A stretch of 64,000 nt of DNA from Siphonodentalium dalli (GCA_032622095.1 CP136067.1:137643990-137707989); one strand, 5' to 3'. Positions 21,563 through 33,578 are shown, counted from the stretch's first letter. The notes: a model not told the origin generated them from the letters alone. Made by a program: numbers and translations.

Positions 21563-21908
21563 TTAACCCTTTACCCAACAGAACGGCCCTGTGCCAATGC
21601 ATTCTCTTATATATGCGAGTCGACCATAGGTCGCCTCGCATATATAAGAGAATGCATTGGCTTAACACATATTAAAAATGATAAAATTGTCAAAGAATGT
21701 AGAAAAATATTATAAAAAATGTTAAAAAATGTAAGAACAAATATAAAATTGGTCGACTCGCATATATAAGAGAATGCATTGGCACAGGGCATAACTGTAA
21801 CCATCACAATGTGGTCAATGAACCGGATCCAATGATATCCATATTTGTATTCTGTTATTGAGACAGACCGAAGATATTTTTTGGCCGCTTTGTTGGGTAA
21901 AGGGTTAA
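21563..21908. mobile_element. CCCTTTACCCAACAG-family TTAA MITE
   Basis: TTAA-flanked (21563-21566, 21905-21908). The first palindrome is intact. The second is halved (only the arm GTCGACTCGCATATATAAG remains), giving a 346-bp copy. Confidence 0.92.
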
Positions 21909-22257
21909 TAACTGTAAATAACATACAAATGCAAATAAAAAAGACTCGTGAGTTTCAGGGACCATTATTGAATGGCAAAGAGTTATTTTATGCAAACAAA
22001 ATCCAAATAAAATCAATATTAATTGATAGACCGTCATGGATGTGTTTCCGGACAGGGGTCCTCGATTCGTATTTATTATTTCATACCCAGGATACTATAT
22101 AGATCATGTTGCGGAAGAGATAATCCACCTTTATAGAGACATAAGGCACTGAATGGGTAAATGTGATAAATCATTTAGAAGAACATGGTAAAAATAGAGA
22201 GACTTTATTCTTACTTTTATAAGCCTGTTGTAAAATAACGGGAAGTACAGTAATTCC

Positions 22258-22374
22258 CTAAATAATCGACTCCTTAACCACAGCAGAATTATGGGTAAAT
22301 TTTCAGGATTTAGTCCTGAAAAGTTACCCATAAATCTGCTGTGGTTAAGGAGTCGTTTATTTAGGGCATTACTG
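22258..22374. mobile_element. CAGTAATGCCC-family MITE, short form
   Basis: TA-flanked 117-bp copy. The arms meet directly at GGATTTAGTCCTGAAAAG, so the central hairpin is deleted while both ends are intact. Confidence 0.9.
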
Positions 22375-22557
22375 TATTATGTTATTGATCTGTCCGTTCA
22401 TTTTTTTAGTTTCCGGATAACTTTAGTAAGACTGAACTGAATGGAATGAAATTGGTATGTAAGTTTACTGGCCCAAAATATGGGTCAAGTTTGAATTTGG
22501 GTTCCCCCTGCCAATTGTCACCAAAGTGATGGCTCTTTGTTGGAATTACCACACAGA

Positions 22558-22669
22558 CAGTAATGCTCTAATTAATGGACCTATTAACCACAGCAGAATT
22601 ATGGGTAACTTTTCAGGATTTAGTCGGAAATATGGCTTGTTGCCATTCATCGGAAAGCTCTCGGCTTTC
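22558..22669. mobile_element. CAGTAATGCCC-family MITE, left half
   Basis: It runs from CAGTAATGCTCTAATTAATG to GGAAAGCTCTCGG, then stops. The right arm is missing. Confidence 0.85.
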
Positions 22670-23355
22670 ATGAGCTGGACTCAGCTGCTCTTTTAACCGA
22701 AATGGGAAATTGGGTCGAGAATAAATTGGGCAACCGACCGGAAGTTTGAGATGAACACACACAATTCGATCGCTGTTTCCGACATTCCAACTACACAAAA
22801 GCAAGACACCACACCCATAAACTGTTAAACTGTACTTGCTGATGTAAATATCACTTATTTAAAACGATTCTAGAACATCTATTGGCATAAAGACAATCTG
22901 ATTCGATAGCAATTCCGAAGCGGTGTTCCCAAACTTCCCCACCGAATTTGTGGTCTCCGGTGACTCGAAAAGTAAACAATCGCTACAAAGGCGCATTCCA
23001 TGCTCTCATGACCACTGCCATGTCATATTAGTATTGACACGAAGCTGGATAAATGCTAATACTAATGGTGGAATAGTTATGTAATACAAAATTCGACTTG
23101 GTTTGCGAACTTTTTAAAGTATCACTACCCCCAGTGATGCGGGAAACGACACTTGACTCGACTGATAGATATTGTCGCTACCAAGCGTATCTAAGGGCCT
23201 TGACCAATCAAATGCACGCATTTTAGTCAAAGCGAAAGTAGTTGTAATTATAATGAAAATAAGAACAAAGTTTTTTTTCATCGTCTTCTTGGTAATAAAT
23301 TGTGTATGATTTTTCAGATGTGCCTACCATGAATTCTTGGAGACACAGTCTCCCA
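22670..23355. other. No gene seen
   Basis: Mixed-composition sequence without recognised exon, repeat end or RNA gene. Confidence 0.4.
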
Positions 23356-23733
23356 TTAACCCTTTACCCAACAGAAGGGCCCTGTGCCAATGCATTCTCT
23401 TATATATGCGAGTCGACCATAGGTCGCCTCGCATATATAAGAGAATGCATTGGCTTAACACATTAAAAATTATAAAATTGTTAAAGAATGTAAGAAAAAA
23501 TGGTAAAAAGTTTTTTTTTAGGCAAATGCATTCTCTTATATATGCGAGGCGACCTATGGTCGACTCGCATATATAAGAGAATGCATTGGCACAGGGCATA
23601 ACTGTAACTATCACAATGTGGTCAAGGAGCCGGTTCCAATGATATCCATATTTGTATGGTTTTATTGAGACAGACCGAAGATATTTTAGGCTGTTGAAGC
23701 TTTATTTGGCCGGTTTGTTGGGTAAAGGGTTAA
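23356..23733. mobile_element. CCCTTTACCCAACAG-family TTAA MITE
   Basis: Full copy with two palindromes. Its right TTAA (23730-23733) is also the left TTAA of the next element. Confidence 0.93.
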
Positions 23734-23978
23734 CCCTTTCTATACTAAATACTCATTATCCCATAGGAAATGTTCAGATAATAAGTTCAACAAACGACCT
23801 TAGGTCATTAGGTTATTATCTGAACATTTCCCCACCAGTGAATAGTAAACCTTCTTGCACTTTACTATCTTTTCGTCTGCTCATTTATCCCGAACACCCC
23901 TCCAAATTAATAATAGACCATTCCATTGTATACTTTTATGACTGAGTGGGAAAATCCATTCAGTATAGAAAGGGTTCA
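23730..23978. mobile_element. TTAA MITE, CCCTTTCTATACTAAATACTC family
   Basis: Left end CCCTTTCTATACTAAATACTC; right end CAGTATAGAAAGGG followed by TTCA (mutated TTAA). Inner arms AAATGTTCAGATAATAAG and TTATTATCTGAACATTT form a hairpin. Sister copies lie at 33100-33340 and 40070-40351. The end sequence after TTAA resembles piggyBac termini. Confidence 0.88.
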
Positions 23979-24352
23979 GATTGCCAGTCTAGAATTACCA
24001 AAGTGATTGGTTGATATTTAATAGTTTATATTGCATGTATAGACATTTATCCTTATATGGTGCATGCTTATTATAATTATCCTATGAAACATACTAATTG
24101 TAACTTATTGCATGCTTATTTTACATTTTGCCTCATCTAACTTTTGTGATAACGAAATTCATCAAATGCTATTTTTGTACATAATGTTATTAAAATGGTG
24201 AAAAATCAGTTGAGCCTTCTTTGTTCAATGGGGGTTTTTGCAGTGGGGAGAGTTTTCTGTGGAGGTCCAGTGGTTAGCGCGTCGGACTAATCTTCGCTGT
24301 CAACACAGCGAGAGGAAATCGCAGCCGGCCACTGGTCTGATGTGAGTTTCAC

Positions 24353-25718
24353 GGGTAGGGTTCTCTGTTCCGAAGGTTCATTGTTCCGAAGGTTCATTAT
24401 TCCGAAGGTTCGCTATTCTGAAGGTTCATTGTTCCGAAGGTTCCCTATTCCGAAGGTTCACTATTCCGAATGTTTTCTATTCTGGGCGTATTTAACCAGA
24501 AATGAATCAAAATTTGCACCCCCACAAAAAAACACACGAGGAATGAAAAATACTATTACGCTAGTATTCACATATAGTACATTTATACACCCCGTTCTAA
24601 TTGCCAGATTGTCCCAGATGTCGTTTATTAATAGCAAGAAGACAGTATCAGTTTATTGTTTATTATGGACAGTTGAAAACACGATGACTGCACATGTATG
24701 ACTGAAATAAACTACAGGTAAGAAATACAGTCTGTCCGAACTGTCAATCTGAAAGAAACATCAAAATTAAAGGCCCACTTAATTTTCGAACCCCCAGATC
24801 ACATATATAAAATATATGCCATATTATATACCATTTGAAATAGGAAGCTCTCTAACATTGTATTATCAACTTATCCGGTGTAATAAACTGTGAACATGTT
24901 GTTTTTGCTGAGGTACAGACATGTTTTTGTGCTTAAGTTTCATCTGGTTTTGTTGCGCAAAGTATATTATTTTCAATGGAGGGGGAATAACTCTATATTT
25001 TAAAGATTGAGTTATTCCATTGAAAATACATTTTAGTTTAAATTCTGGGAGCCATTACGGGGGAATATTTTTGTGATTTCATCTGTATTCTATTCTCTAT
25101 GGATTTCTTCTGAGAAACAGACGTTTCACATGGTGATGAATTATAGTACTTTAATCATATTTTGTGGCATAGATTGTTATTAAACCGTATATCAAGGCAC
25201 TATCAAAAATTAAGTGGGCCTTTAAAGTCAATACAAAGTCACAATTGCAGTTAGGTTATCCGTCTATCCAGCGTTACAGCTACGCAGTATGTTATGGCGC
25301 TCCAGTATTCATTGCGCGTTATAGCCCCACTGTTAGAATCCGCCTTTATCTGGTGTATTCATACCTCTAAGATTATTGAGATATAACATAATACGTGATG
25401 GCATTAAATCGTATGGAAACATAGCAATTGTGTGGGCTGCGTGACGTGAATACATATTGAGAAATAACGTCATACGTAATGACATTCAATATCAAGGAAA
25501 CCCGTGAAAACCCAAAAAATCACATTTATTGTTTTAATATTTTAAGTTATTTCCTTCATAAAAAGAGTCTTCGTGATAAGGAACCCTCTCAATACTTTAG
25601 AATATAGAATTAAACTTTAAAATAACAAAACCTTCGGAATAGCGAACCTTCAGAATAGTGAACCTTCGGAATAGCGAACCTTCGGAATAGCGAACCTTCG
25701 GAATAGAGACATGTCCCC
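24353..25718. mobile_element. Mutator-like element with 9-bp target duplication
   Basis: GAGTTTCAC is duplicated exactly (24344-24352 and 25719-25727). The ends (GGGTAGGGTTCTCTGTTCCG; opposite strand GGGGACATGTCTCTATTCCG) lead into 5-7 copies of TTCCGAAGGTTC[AG][CT]TA on the left and 4 on the right in inverse orientation. A 9-bp duplication and repeated subterminal motifs fit Mutator-like or foldback elements. No transposase is present. Confidence 0.8.
24767..25225. mobile_element. AAGGCCCACTTAATTTTCG-family TTAA MITE, nested
   Basis: TTAA-flanked (24767-24770, 25222-25225), in opposite internal orientation to the copy at 15633. It lies inside the Mutator-like element, which is inside the SINE. 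Confidence 0.9.
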
Positions 25719-25808
25719 GAGTTTCACACAGCAGTGGCTTGACCAAATTGATCGATTTGCAATTGTTGGATTGTATGATGTTCAAATTTCGCACCCATGG
25801 ATTGATTA

Positions 25809-26115
25809 TCTATTATTAAATATTTTGGAACTTCTGTCTGTGTGTATGTATGTATGTATGTGTCTTATACACTCAAAAACTGCTTGACCGATCCAACTCA
25901 AATTTGGTATGTAGGCCTACTTTGATCCTGGGAACAATATGTGCATGTCCAATTTCACGTGCAACCTCATTCATATACATTCTTAATGCTCATGTTGGCA
26001 TGTTTCTGGACCGATGGAACAATAGTTTTTTTCATTCTCCTAATATTCTGTCCAGACGGAGGCGATCACAAAGAAATCCCTAAATAGCCTGGACGAAGTC
26101 GTGCACATCAGCTAG
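25809..26115 (+). mobile_element. Helitron-like non-autonomous element (candidate)
   Basis: It starts TCTATTATTAAATATTTTGG after an A. It carries GTGTGTATGTATGTATG and CTTGACCGATCCAACTCAAA, and ends GACGAAGTCGTGCACATCAG-CTAG before a T. A 5' TC, a 3' CTAG next to a small hairpin (GAC-GAA-GTC) and insertion between A and T are Helitron features. No inverted ends were found. Confidence 0.5.
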
Positions 26116-26282
26116 TTATTGATAAAGATGCAGACACAGCACATCTTTTGTTACATGCTTGTTCATATTTACAAATCTGGACGGAACATGCATTCATATG
26201 CATCCTGTTGACATCACACAATGTAAATGACATTTTACATCAACTACGAAACAGAAGCTATAAAATAAAACCATCAAACATG

Positions 26283-26850
26283 ATAAAACAAGCCCTGTGC
26301 TTGTATAAATCTTGCAAATCTTGTTTTTAATTCAGGGATTCTAGGACGGGTGGCATATAATTAACCCTTTACCCAACAGAATGGCCCTGTGCCAATGCAT
26401 TCTCTTATATATGCGAGTCGACCATAGGTCGCCTCGCATATATAAGAGAATGCATTGGCTTAACACATTAAAAATTATAAAATTGTTAAAGAATGTAAGA
26501 AAAAATGGTAAAAAGTGTTAAAAAAAAGATTTTTTATAGGCCAATGCATTCTCTTATATATGCGAGGCGACCTATGGTCGACTCGCATATATAAGAGAAT
26601 GCATTGGCACAGGGCATAACTGTAACCATCACAATGTGGTCAATGAGCCGGTTCCAATGATATCCATATTTGTATGGTTTTATTGAGACAGACCCAAGAT
26701 AATTTAGGCTGTTGAAGCTTTATTTGGCCGGTTTGTTGGGTAAAGGGTTAATGGGGTTTTCACTATGATAAAACGAGCCCTGTATGTGCTTGTATAAATC
26801 TTGCAAATCTAGGACGGGTGGCATGTTATTAACACAGGACACGTGTGTTA
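26283..26850 (+). repeat. Imperfect direct duplication around a MITE
   Basis: 26283-26360 and 26767-26838 share AAGCCCTGTGCTTGTATAAA-like sequence, ATCTTGCAAATC and TAGGACGGGTGGCAT. TTAATGGGGTTTTCACTA (26748) repeats as TTAATGGGTTTGTCACTA (26848). A TTAA MITE sits in the first unit. Confidence 0.75.
26361..26751. mobile_element. CCCTTTACCCAACAG-family TTAA MITE
   Basis: Full copy with both palindromes; TTAA at 26361-26364 and 26748-26751. Confidence 0.93.
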
Positions 26851-27089
26851 ATGGGTTTGTCACTACGGAACTTGTGCCATCGCGGAAGAATAGAATTTGA
26901 AACTGCGACTCATTTTATCCTTACGTGCTAGCGCTCGTGCTGTATTAACAATCTGTATTTACAGAACCTCCCAGAGATAGAAGCATGTACTGCTGAATCA
27001 ATCTTCAAGCAGTGACTGTCCGGTCCCATTAGCATTCTCGAAAACGTCTGCCATACTTCACCGGACTATTTGATCCATTTTTATGTTTA

Positions 27090-28220
27090 CCCATACCATA
27101 GTATGGTAAACATAGTGTCGTTGCCCGGATTGACCACTCGTCGTTGGTCCGTCTGTCTGTCTGTCCGTAGACACTTTACGAGTAATGCGATAACTCAAAC
27201 ATTTTCTATCCGATCGAAACCAAATTTTGTATATGGGTTTCTCAGCCCAAAATACAGATCGAGTTCGAATATGGGTTTGATCCGAGTTTTTTTTAGGGAG
27301 TTATGGCCCTTTTTCAACTTAGAATTCATGCATTCTGCCATAATTAAAAAAAAATTCATCTGACCATAACCAAATTTAGTATGTGAGTTGCTCAGTCCAA
27401 AATACATATCGAGTTCAAATATGGGTTTGATCCCATATTTTTTAATGGAGTTATGGCCCTTTGACATAGAAATCATGCATGTTTCGATAAATCTACAATT
27501 TTTCAACTGATAGGAACCAAATTTTGTATGTGAGTTTCTCAACTCAAAATACAGGTCGAGTTCGAATATGGGTTTGATCCGATATATTTTAATGGAGTTA
27601 TGGTCTTTTGATTATTTTATTTATGGCTAAAATATATCAAAGATACCCAGTTGCACTGTCCAAATAGAATCTAATAAATCAGGTTTGAATTTGTCTTCTC
27701 ACACAGAGTTAGTATCCAGTTACAATGCCATGAATTGTCTCTCTGTCTTGCATTGAGATAATTAACTACTAGCATGTGTTGGCCATATCATATACTATCT
27801 CTGTATATACTTTATACTCTATAAAGTATCTCTGGCCATATGCTGGGGATAGCATAGATGGAATGTTTCTACTATATATTTTATATGCATGGTTATTTAA
27901 ATTCCATCTTAAAGGCATAATCTGGTTTCATTGTTTAATAGCATTACTATTGGAGATTAATAATGTGATTGTGTTTAGTAAATTTGTTGGACATTAATTT
28001 CAATTGATTACAAATGTGAATTGAAATATTAAAGGGGCACACCAGGTTTGATATATTTTTCTTGTACTCTGCAAGTACACTTTAGGCATAATGCGATAAC
28101 TCTAACATTTTCTATTTGATCGGAACCAAATTTTGTATATGAGTTTCTCAGCCCACAATACAGTTTGAGTTTGAATATGGTTTCGATCCAATTTATTTAA
28201 AGGAGTTATGACCCTTTTTC
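27090..28220. repeat. Dispersed repeat with degenerate 115-150 bp units
   Basis: The left edge is ACCATACCATAGTATGGTAAAC with a (GTCT)n run. Units with ACATTTTCTATCCGATCG, ACCAAATTTTGTATATG and ATGGGTTTGATCCGA, then GAGTTATGGCCCTTTT, start near 27190, 27350, 27490 and 28090. The same unit occurs in unrelated repeats at 4500 and 8350. The segment 27620-28060 between units shows no gene. Confidence 0.7.
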
Positions 28221-28700
28221 GAAAACAAATTTGAAAAAAATAATTTTATTTTTTTTATTTTTATGTTTTATAATAATAATAATAAAAAAAATGTCAGTGA
28301 CTCTTTCATTGGTTTTCATTTAGATATTGATGATTATGATACACTTTGATAAAAAGGTTCCCAATCTTTTTTTTAAATAATTAAAAACAATTTTTTTTAA
28401 GTTAAACCAATTTGAAAAAACTAACACAATTAGGTTGTGGTGGTTTAGCATTACCGATCCTGTAAGAGTGTATTCTCTTATATAAATGCCAGTGACCCAT
28501 AAATTCCAATAATTTGTGTGATGTAAATTTGTCTATAATAGTACATAAACAGTATACTCTATAATTCAACACCAAAACTCATTTATCCGATCATAGTAAA
28601 TTTATATCGCCAAGGGATGGGTTAACATCTGCCGATCGTGATCGGCCTCTCGTTTAAAACTGGAATTCCCTCAGTTTTAGCAAACAGGGAAGTATAGTAT
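28221..28700. other. No gene seen; very AT-rich
   Basis: Poly-A/T runs. GTGTATTCTCTTATATAAATGC near 28468 is a trace of the TTAA-MITE palindrome. Confidence 0.4.
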
Positions 28701-29385
28701 AAACAAGAGGTGTGCACTCGCGTGCTAGCATACCCCCACTGTGGCAAATTCAACCCGCATTATCCGTAAACCCAACAAAAAAGATTTATAACTTTAAAGA
28801 AAAATTTGGATTAATAATATCGATATGGTGTCGCAAGAAGCTTGTACAGAAAAAAATATTCAAATTGGTTCATATTTGTTTGAATGATTGCAGAAACCCA
28901 AAAAAGGGTAGAGACCCATATTCGAAGAAACTTCCGGAAAATATCCTAACTTGTTAGCATCCACAATAAAAAAATCCCAAATTTTTCTAAGTCAAAATAA
29001 GTCGAAAATGAAGTGTAATGTTAGGAAAAACAATCCGAGCCAACCCTGAGCCGCATCATGTAGAGAGGGTGTTGTGAGAAGCATATATACCAAAAATTAT
29101 TGAAATCGGTTCATATTTGTTAAAGTTATTAAGTCGGACAGAATTTTCTAAGTAAAAAAGTAAGGCGTAACTTTAAAAAAGAAAGTCTGACCGCACCGCA
29201 ATTAGCATCATGCAGAGAGACGGTCCTAAGGAGATTGCATACAAAAAATTATTGAAATAGGTTCATAGTTGTTCGAGTTATGAGGTCGGACGGATGGACG
29301 GACACACGGAGGGAGAATGTGTGACGGACAGACACAGTCAATCCAGTATACCCCCCCATTTTCTTCGAAAGTGGGGGTATAATTA
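28700..29385. repeat. Dispersed repeat with TACCCCC ends
   Basis: It begins AGAGGTGTGCACTCGCGTGC...CATACCCCCAC and ends GACGGATGGACGGACACACG...AGTATACCCCCCC-hairpin-GGGGGTATAA. Two internal units share TTGAAATCGGTTCATATTTG. It has the same layout as 62286-62872. Non-coding. Confidence 0.75.
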
Positions 29386-29767
29386 GGCATGGACACACTT
29401 GTATATAACCTACTAAGCTTCAATTTGTTTCAGTTTTAACTCAAAAATTACAAATTTCTTTGTAGCAAACCATTTCTCATCTGTTTTTGAGCCCCCCCCC
29501 CCCGTTTTAAATTTTTACCATACCATGAGGGAAAGAAACACACAACACATATCTGTTGCATAAAATACAAACAAGCATTTATTCCTTGTTCACAATAAAT
29601 AACATTAACATAAATCAACAAAACAGACCTTGTCCCTATAAAATCAGTGCTCTGTGCACAAGTTAGTATAATAATCTGGCATCATCTGACAACCTAAACT
29701 CAACTATTAAAGTCATATTCAGCAATTATAGTTCAATATTGATATTGCTTTTCCAAGAACTTGAATA
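29386..29767. other. No gene seen
   Basis: AT-rich with a C10 homopolymer at 29493-29503. AATAAA occurs near 29596 but no gene is linked to it. Confidence 0.4.
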
Positions 29768-29967
29768 TTAACCCTTTCAGTGCCAAGTCCGATTTTTGTA
29801 TCAACCCATATTTCCTGGATCATTTTTCAAATTTATTGATTATAATAATGTGATACATTGATGGAAAGAGCTCCAAGAGCTTTTTCCATCATATAATCAA
29901 TAAATTTGAAAAATGATCAAGGAAATATGGTTGATAAAAAAATCGGACTTGGCACTGAAAGGGTTAA
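29768..29967. mobile_element. TTAA MITE, CCCTTTCAGTGCCAAG family
   Basis: Almost perfect 200-bp hairpin between TTAA at 29768-29771 and 29964-29967. Arms: CCCTTTCAGTGCCAAGTCCG, TTTGTATCAACCCATATTTC, TTATTGATTATA. Relatives: 37176-37305 and 44388-45427. Confidence 0.93.
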
Positions 29968-30086
29968 CCCCAATAATTTTATTACGATAACAGGACTAGT
30001 CAATTATTAGTCAGCCTAGAGTTTTTCGCTCATTTTACTTCTACTTTCTACTTATGGTGGTTCTCCTGCGAATTGACAGATTAAAT

Positions 30087-30394
30087 TTAAGGTACTCAAT
30101 TCGATTAAGCACCCCTAAATTACTATTTCATTGGCTTCGGGGGTAAAAAAAATATTTTACTATTTACAATAATAACCACTTGATTTTAGAGTTATCCATC
30201 TTACACCCGCAATTTGTCTGTTTGAGCACATGGAAGTGGACCACATCTCCAAAAATTAACAAACTTCAAAAATTTATATCTGATCACTCTGAGCTTTGTT
30301 GGGTGGGTTCCTCGACTCGAATCAAATATTTTTTTACCCCCAAAGCCAAAGAAATAGTAATTTAGGAGCGTCTAATCGGATTGAGTACCTTTAA
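30087..30394. mobile_element. TTAA MITE, GGTACTCAATTCG family
   Basis: Inverted ends GGTACTCAATTCGATTAAGC and its complement, then CTAAATTACTATTTC and GGCTTCGGGGGTAAAAAAA on both arms (about 60 bp). TTAA is present on both sides. Confidence 0.8.
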
Positions 30395-30807
30395 GTAATA
30401 TGAAATAACTCTTGTTTCGATGAAGGTGATGAGTTATAACCAAAAAAATTGAAGATAAATTTACTAACACGTGCCTTATAGAATTTGTCTTCAAACTTTT
30501 CGGTTGTGACTGGATAACCTTAAATAAAAACTAAAAGTTATTTCTTAATTAATGTCAGCATGATGGTCCTTTCATAGCAACAGATGAACTAAATCATCTA
30601 AGACTCCCTTATAATTTATCATGATTTATCATGAAGTATTCCTATGAAATATTCTCCATTCATTTGCTTCCATTACATAAACAGAAGTAGTACTAATTTC
30701 AATGTGTAATACTAATTTTGTAATTGTTTCTGTAATATGTCATATTGCATCTTTTACAAAATTCATTGAATGACAAATTCCGTATTCAAGTATAATATTT
30801 GAATATA
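30395..30807. other. No gene seen
   Basis: AT-rich sequence without recognised features. Confidence 0.4.
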
Positions 30808-31446
30808 CAGGGTTTTTTCTGCCTATTTTGGGAATGGGTCTGGGTCCCTTCGAATTGGGGAAAAATGTGTCTTTACAGACCAAAATTGGGAATTTTCCAT
30901 GTTTTAGAAAAATTAAATTAATCACTGTTACACACAAGTAAATAGTACTAATACCGTAATTTTCGGTGTATAACGCGACTTAAACACAGGTAACTCAAAG
31001 ATGGAGTAAAATCCCAGCCCATTGAGGTCCATTTCTCAGCCTCAGGTAAGTTGAAAATTCACAGATAACAACAAGTATTTACTGTACACCTGTTTTATAT
31101 AAATCAGCAATTTATTTAGAGTTATCCTCCCCCTTTCATAAATGCGCTGACTGGTAGAGGGGAGGTAATTCGCATTTTTAAGCTAATAGTTAGGTAGCCG
31201 CGTGTACATTATACAATACGGGCTCCCGATGTCGCTGATTTACTACGGGGTTTCAGCCGTTTATCCATCGACTGAGTGTACAAAACGTCGGAAAAAAATT
31301 GATAATTATTCAATAAACCCCGATGGTATTATATACCTGTCTGCAATTGGGAATTTGGTGGTTGAAAATTTGGAATAAAAGTGCCTTTTTCCCATTGGGA
31401 ATGGGGCCGAATACCGGACCCTGAGGACACCTAAAAAAAATCCCTG
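30808..31446. mobile_element. hAT-like element (CAGGGWTTTTT ends)
   Basis: The left end is CAGGGTTTTTTCTGCC and the right end, reverse-complemented, is CAGGGATTTTTTTTAGG. GGGAATGGG(T/G)C is conserved on both sides. An embedded ACCGTAATTTTCGGTGTATA (30954) resembles one end of a pogo-like element. The target duplication is unclear in the AT-rich flanks. Confidence 0.6.
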
Positions 31447-31559
31447 ATATAATATAATTATAATAGTTGAATTCAGGTTGTGTCTGACCTGGCTGATCTG
31501 TTTAACCTTCACCTTTAAAGGTCACTTTAAATGACGCCAAAGCATCCCTTATAATATGG

Positions 31560-31960
31560 TGCGGGATATATGCAAAATGAGGTCCCCAGGTGGTTAATTT
31601 AGTGAAGCTACCACGCATAGCGGGCTAACATCACTAAATTCACCTCCTGGGGGCCTCATATTCTCCGGAAATTATCTTGATTATCAAACCTCGTTAGAAT
31701 TTTTTATTTTTTTTAGTTTAGTTTCTCTAAATTCCCAAATTGGCAGAATTCACAATGCATAATTGAGGTTCCCAATGGGCGCACATCACCAACTGGGAAC
31801 TGAGTCTAAGTCTCTGATAGAAGAAAAGATGAGGCCATGCAGAATGAGGTCCCCCGAGAATGAATTTAGTGATTCTAAGCCCACTGTGCAGGGTAGCTTC
31901 ACTAAATTCTCCCTCCGGGGACCTAACTCTGCTAATGTCCGGCACCATATTTTGCGGTCT
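31560..31960. repeat. AGAATGAGG-family, two palindromes
   Basis: Palindromes at 31575-31668 (CAAAATGAGGTCCCCAGGTG...) and 31840-31935 (CAGAATGAGGTCCCCCGAGA...), with the family flank AATTGAGGTTCCCAATGGGC between. Confidence 0.8.
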
Positions 31961-32049
31961 GCCCCAAAATGTGACAACGTTCGAGACAAAGACACATCTC
32001 ATTCATCAATCACACGATTCTAAAGAGAGGACATGTAGATGATTAAATA

Positions 32050-32642
32050 GTCCGTTTCCTTCAACGTAAACCAGCTAGTGAAATCGGTTAGGATAATGCT
32101 GTTTTATGTCAAAGCCCCATACCTATATCTTTCCATAGCAGACTTTACGCCCAGATACAATGGTGGGATATTTTGTCAGTTTTATTTGATTTTACCAAAT
32201 AAATCAACACATGATGCTATATACATCGGAAAAAATGACATCTTACAGACATAATGATGTATTATAATCTAACTAATGTTAAATTGCGCATAGAGTATGC
32301 TTAAGGGTAACCTCGCTCTGTTTATATTTAATTCACACTGTCACTTTGCGAGGTCACATGAGTTCGTATTTATGTAAACAATGTGATAAAATATATTTTT
32401 CACAATACAATATTACTTTCAGTTGACAACTCTTGTGGAGGTCAGAACAAATATAACATTTTCTATGGAATAAACAGTTTACTGTCACAATTGTGACATA
32501 ATTTAGTTATTTTGGTGTTTTAGGTGAGTGGGTCAACAATGCTAAACATCGATTTTGAAAGACATATACACAGGGCTTCCATGTAAAACAGCGTTATTCT
32601 AACGGATTTCACAAGCTGGTTTACGTCAAAGGAAACAGGGAC
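32050..32642. mobile_element. TA-target element with 55-bp inverted ends
   Basis: The left arm runs GTCCGTTTCCTTCAACGTAA through ACCAGCTAGTGAAATCGG and TAATGCTGTTTTATG. The right arm is its complement with few changes. TA is on both sides (32048-32049, 32643-32644). The interior has no gene. Confidence 0.75.
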
Positions 32643-32644
32643 TA

Positions 32645-33099
32645 ATGATTGATATGAATAACTTCCAATATAATAATATGAATGAGTTGATGGATGGTGG
32701 AGTATTGCACACAGACCTGTGGTCATGTGATCATTAACAAAAATGCATTAAAGATGAAATGATTTTGATGAATGACATGCTTACATGAGTCAATCTTTGT
32801 TCAGGCAAGGGCGATATTAAAGTCTGTTAAGCTCGTCAGGCTGCAATTGCGATGGCTGTATTAAAAGGATTATGCAAGACAAGTCACTCACTATTAGTGT
32901 TTGCGCTGGTCAAAAAGCCAAAAAAAATTGGGCAATCTATTTACTTAAATTTTCGCAATTGGAAGGGTATAAGATTTTATAGCACAAATTTGCACGTGAT
33001 TTCATCATGAGGGATGAAAATAACATAAAAAAAATTGCCCGACTCATTCAAAATGGATTAAGTATTCCAATTGACCTGTAATTCTGTTTGATATTTGCA
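32645..33099. other. No gene seen
   Basis: Low-complexity AT-rich sequence; no exon or repeat end recognised. Confidence 0.4.
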
Positions 33100-33340
33100 T
33101 TAACCCATTCTATACTAAATACTCATTGACATGTAGTTCCCTTAGAAATGTTCAGATAATAAGTTCAACAAATGACCATACTATCTAAACAGTTCCCACC
33201 ACTGAATAGGAATTTATTTTCACTTTTATTATTATTATCATCTACTTATATTTCCTGGACACCAATAATGAATAATATACCATTTCAATGTATACTTTTA
33301 TAAGTTAATAGGATAATCCATTAAGTATAGAAAGGGTTAA
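33100..33340. mobile_element. CCCTTTCTATACTAAATACTC-family TTAA MITE
   Basis: TTAA at 33100-33103 and 33337-33340; ends CCCATTCTATACTAAATACTC / AAGTATAGAAAGGG. The inner hairpin is partly decayed. Confidence 0.9.
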
Positions 33341-33578
33341 CACACGCCAGAACAGCTCAAAGTATAGCCCTCCGTTGAGCATGATGGAACATGTTAATAG
33401 TCTTAAGACTCTAAACATGTTCCAGCAAGGAGTAAAGGATAGGACCATGGTAGTCACTGCATAAAGTTGGAGCCTTCTAAAAGTGGGAGGAGTAATAATA
33501 AGCAGCCATAACCCGAATTTAGGTCTCCTCCTGTGTCAAGATATGACCATAGCTGTTGAAAGTGACCTTAAACCCCAA

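Larger units (their letters stand above)
24257..25795 (+). mobile_element. tRNA-derived SINE, interrupted
   Basis: The head GGAGGTCCAGTGGTTAGCGC...GTCGGACT is tRNA-like (A box). The body resumes after the insertion with GTTTCACACAGCAGTGGCTT and ends CAAATTTCGCACCC, as in the copy at 17050-17590. Confidence 0.6.

Noticed and set aside
21607..21924. Reading frames of about 70-105 codons with CILLYMRV/ICESTIGRLAYIREC peptides (also 23324, 37783, 45101)
   Set aside because: These are translations of the palindromic MITE core and recur wherever the palindrome does.
24257..24340. Functional tRNA gene
   Set aside because: The A-box is good, but the cloverleaf is incomplete, the B-box is degenerate and a SINE body follows.
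26148..26330. Reverse transcriptase C-terminus (HLLLHACSYLQIW)
   Set aside because: It only loosely resembles LINE ORF ends. No catalytic YxDD or endonuclease motifs are nearby, and part of it is in a local duplication.
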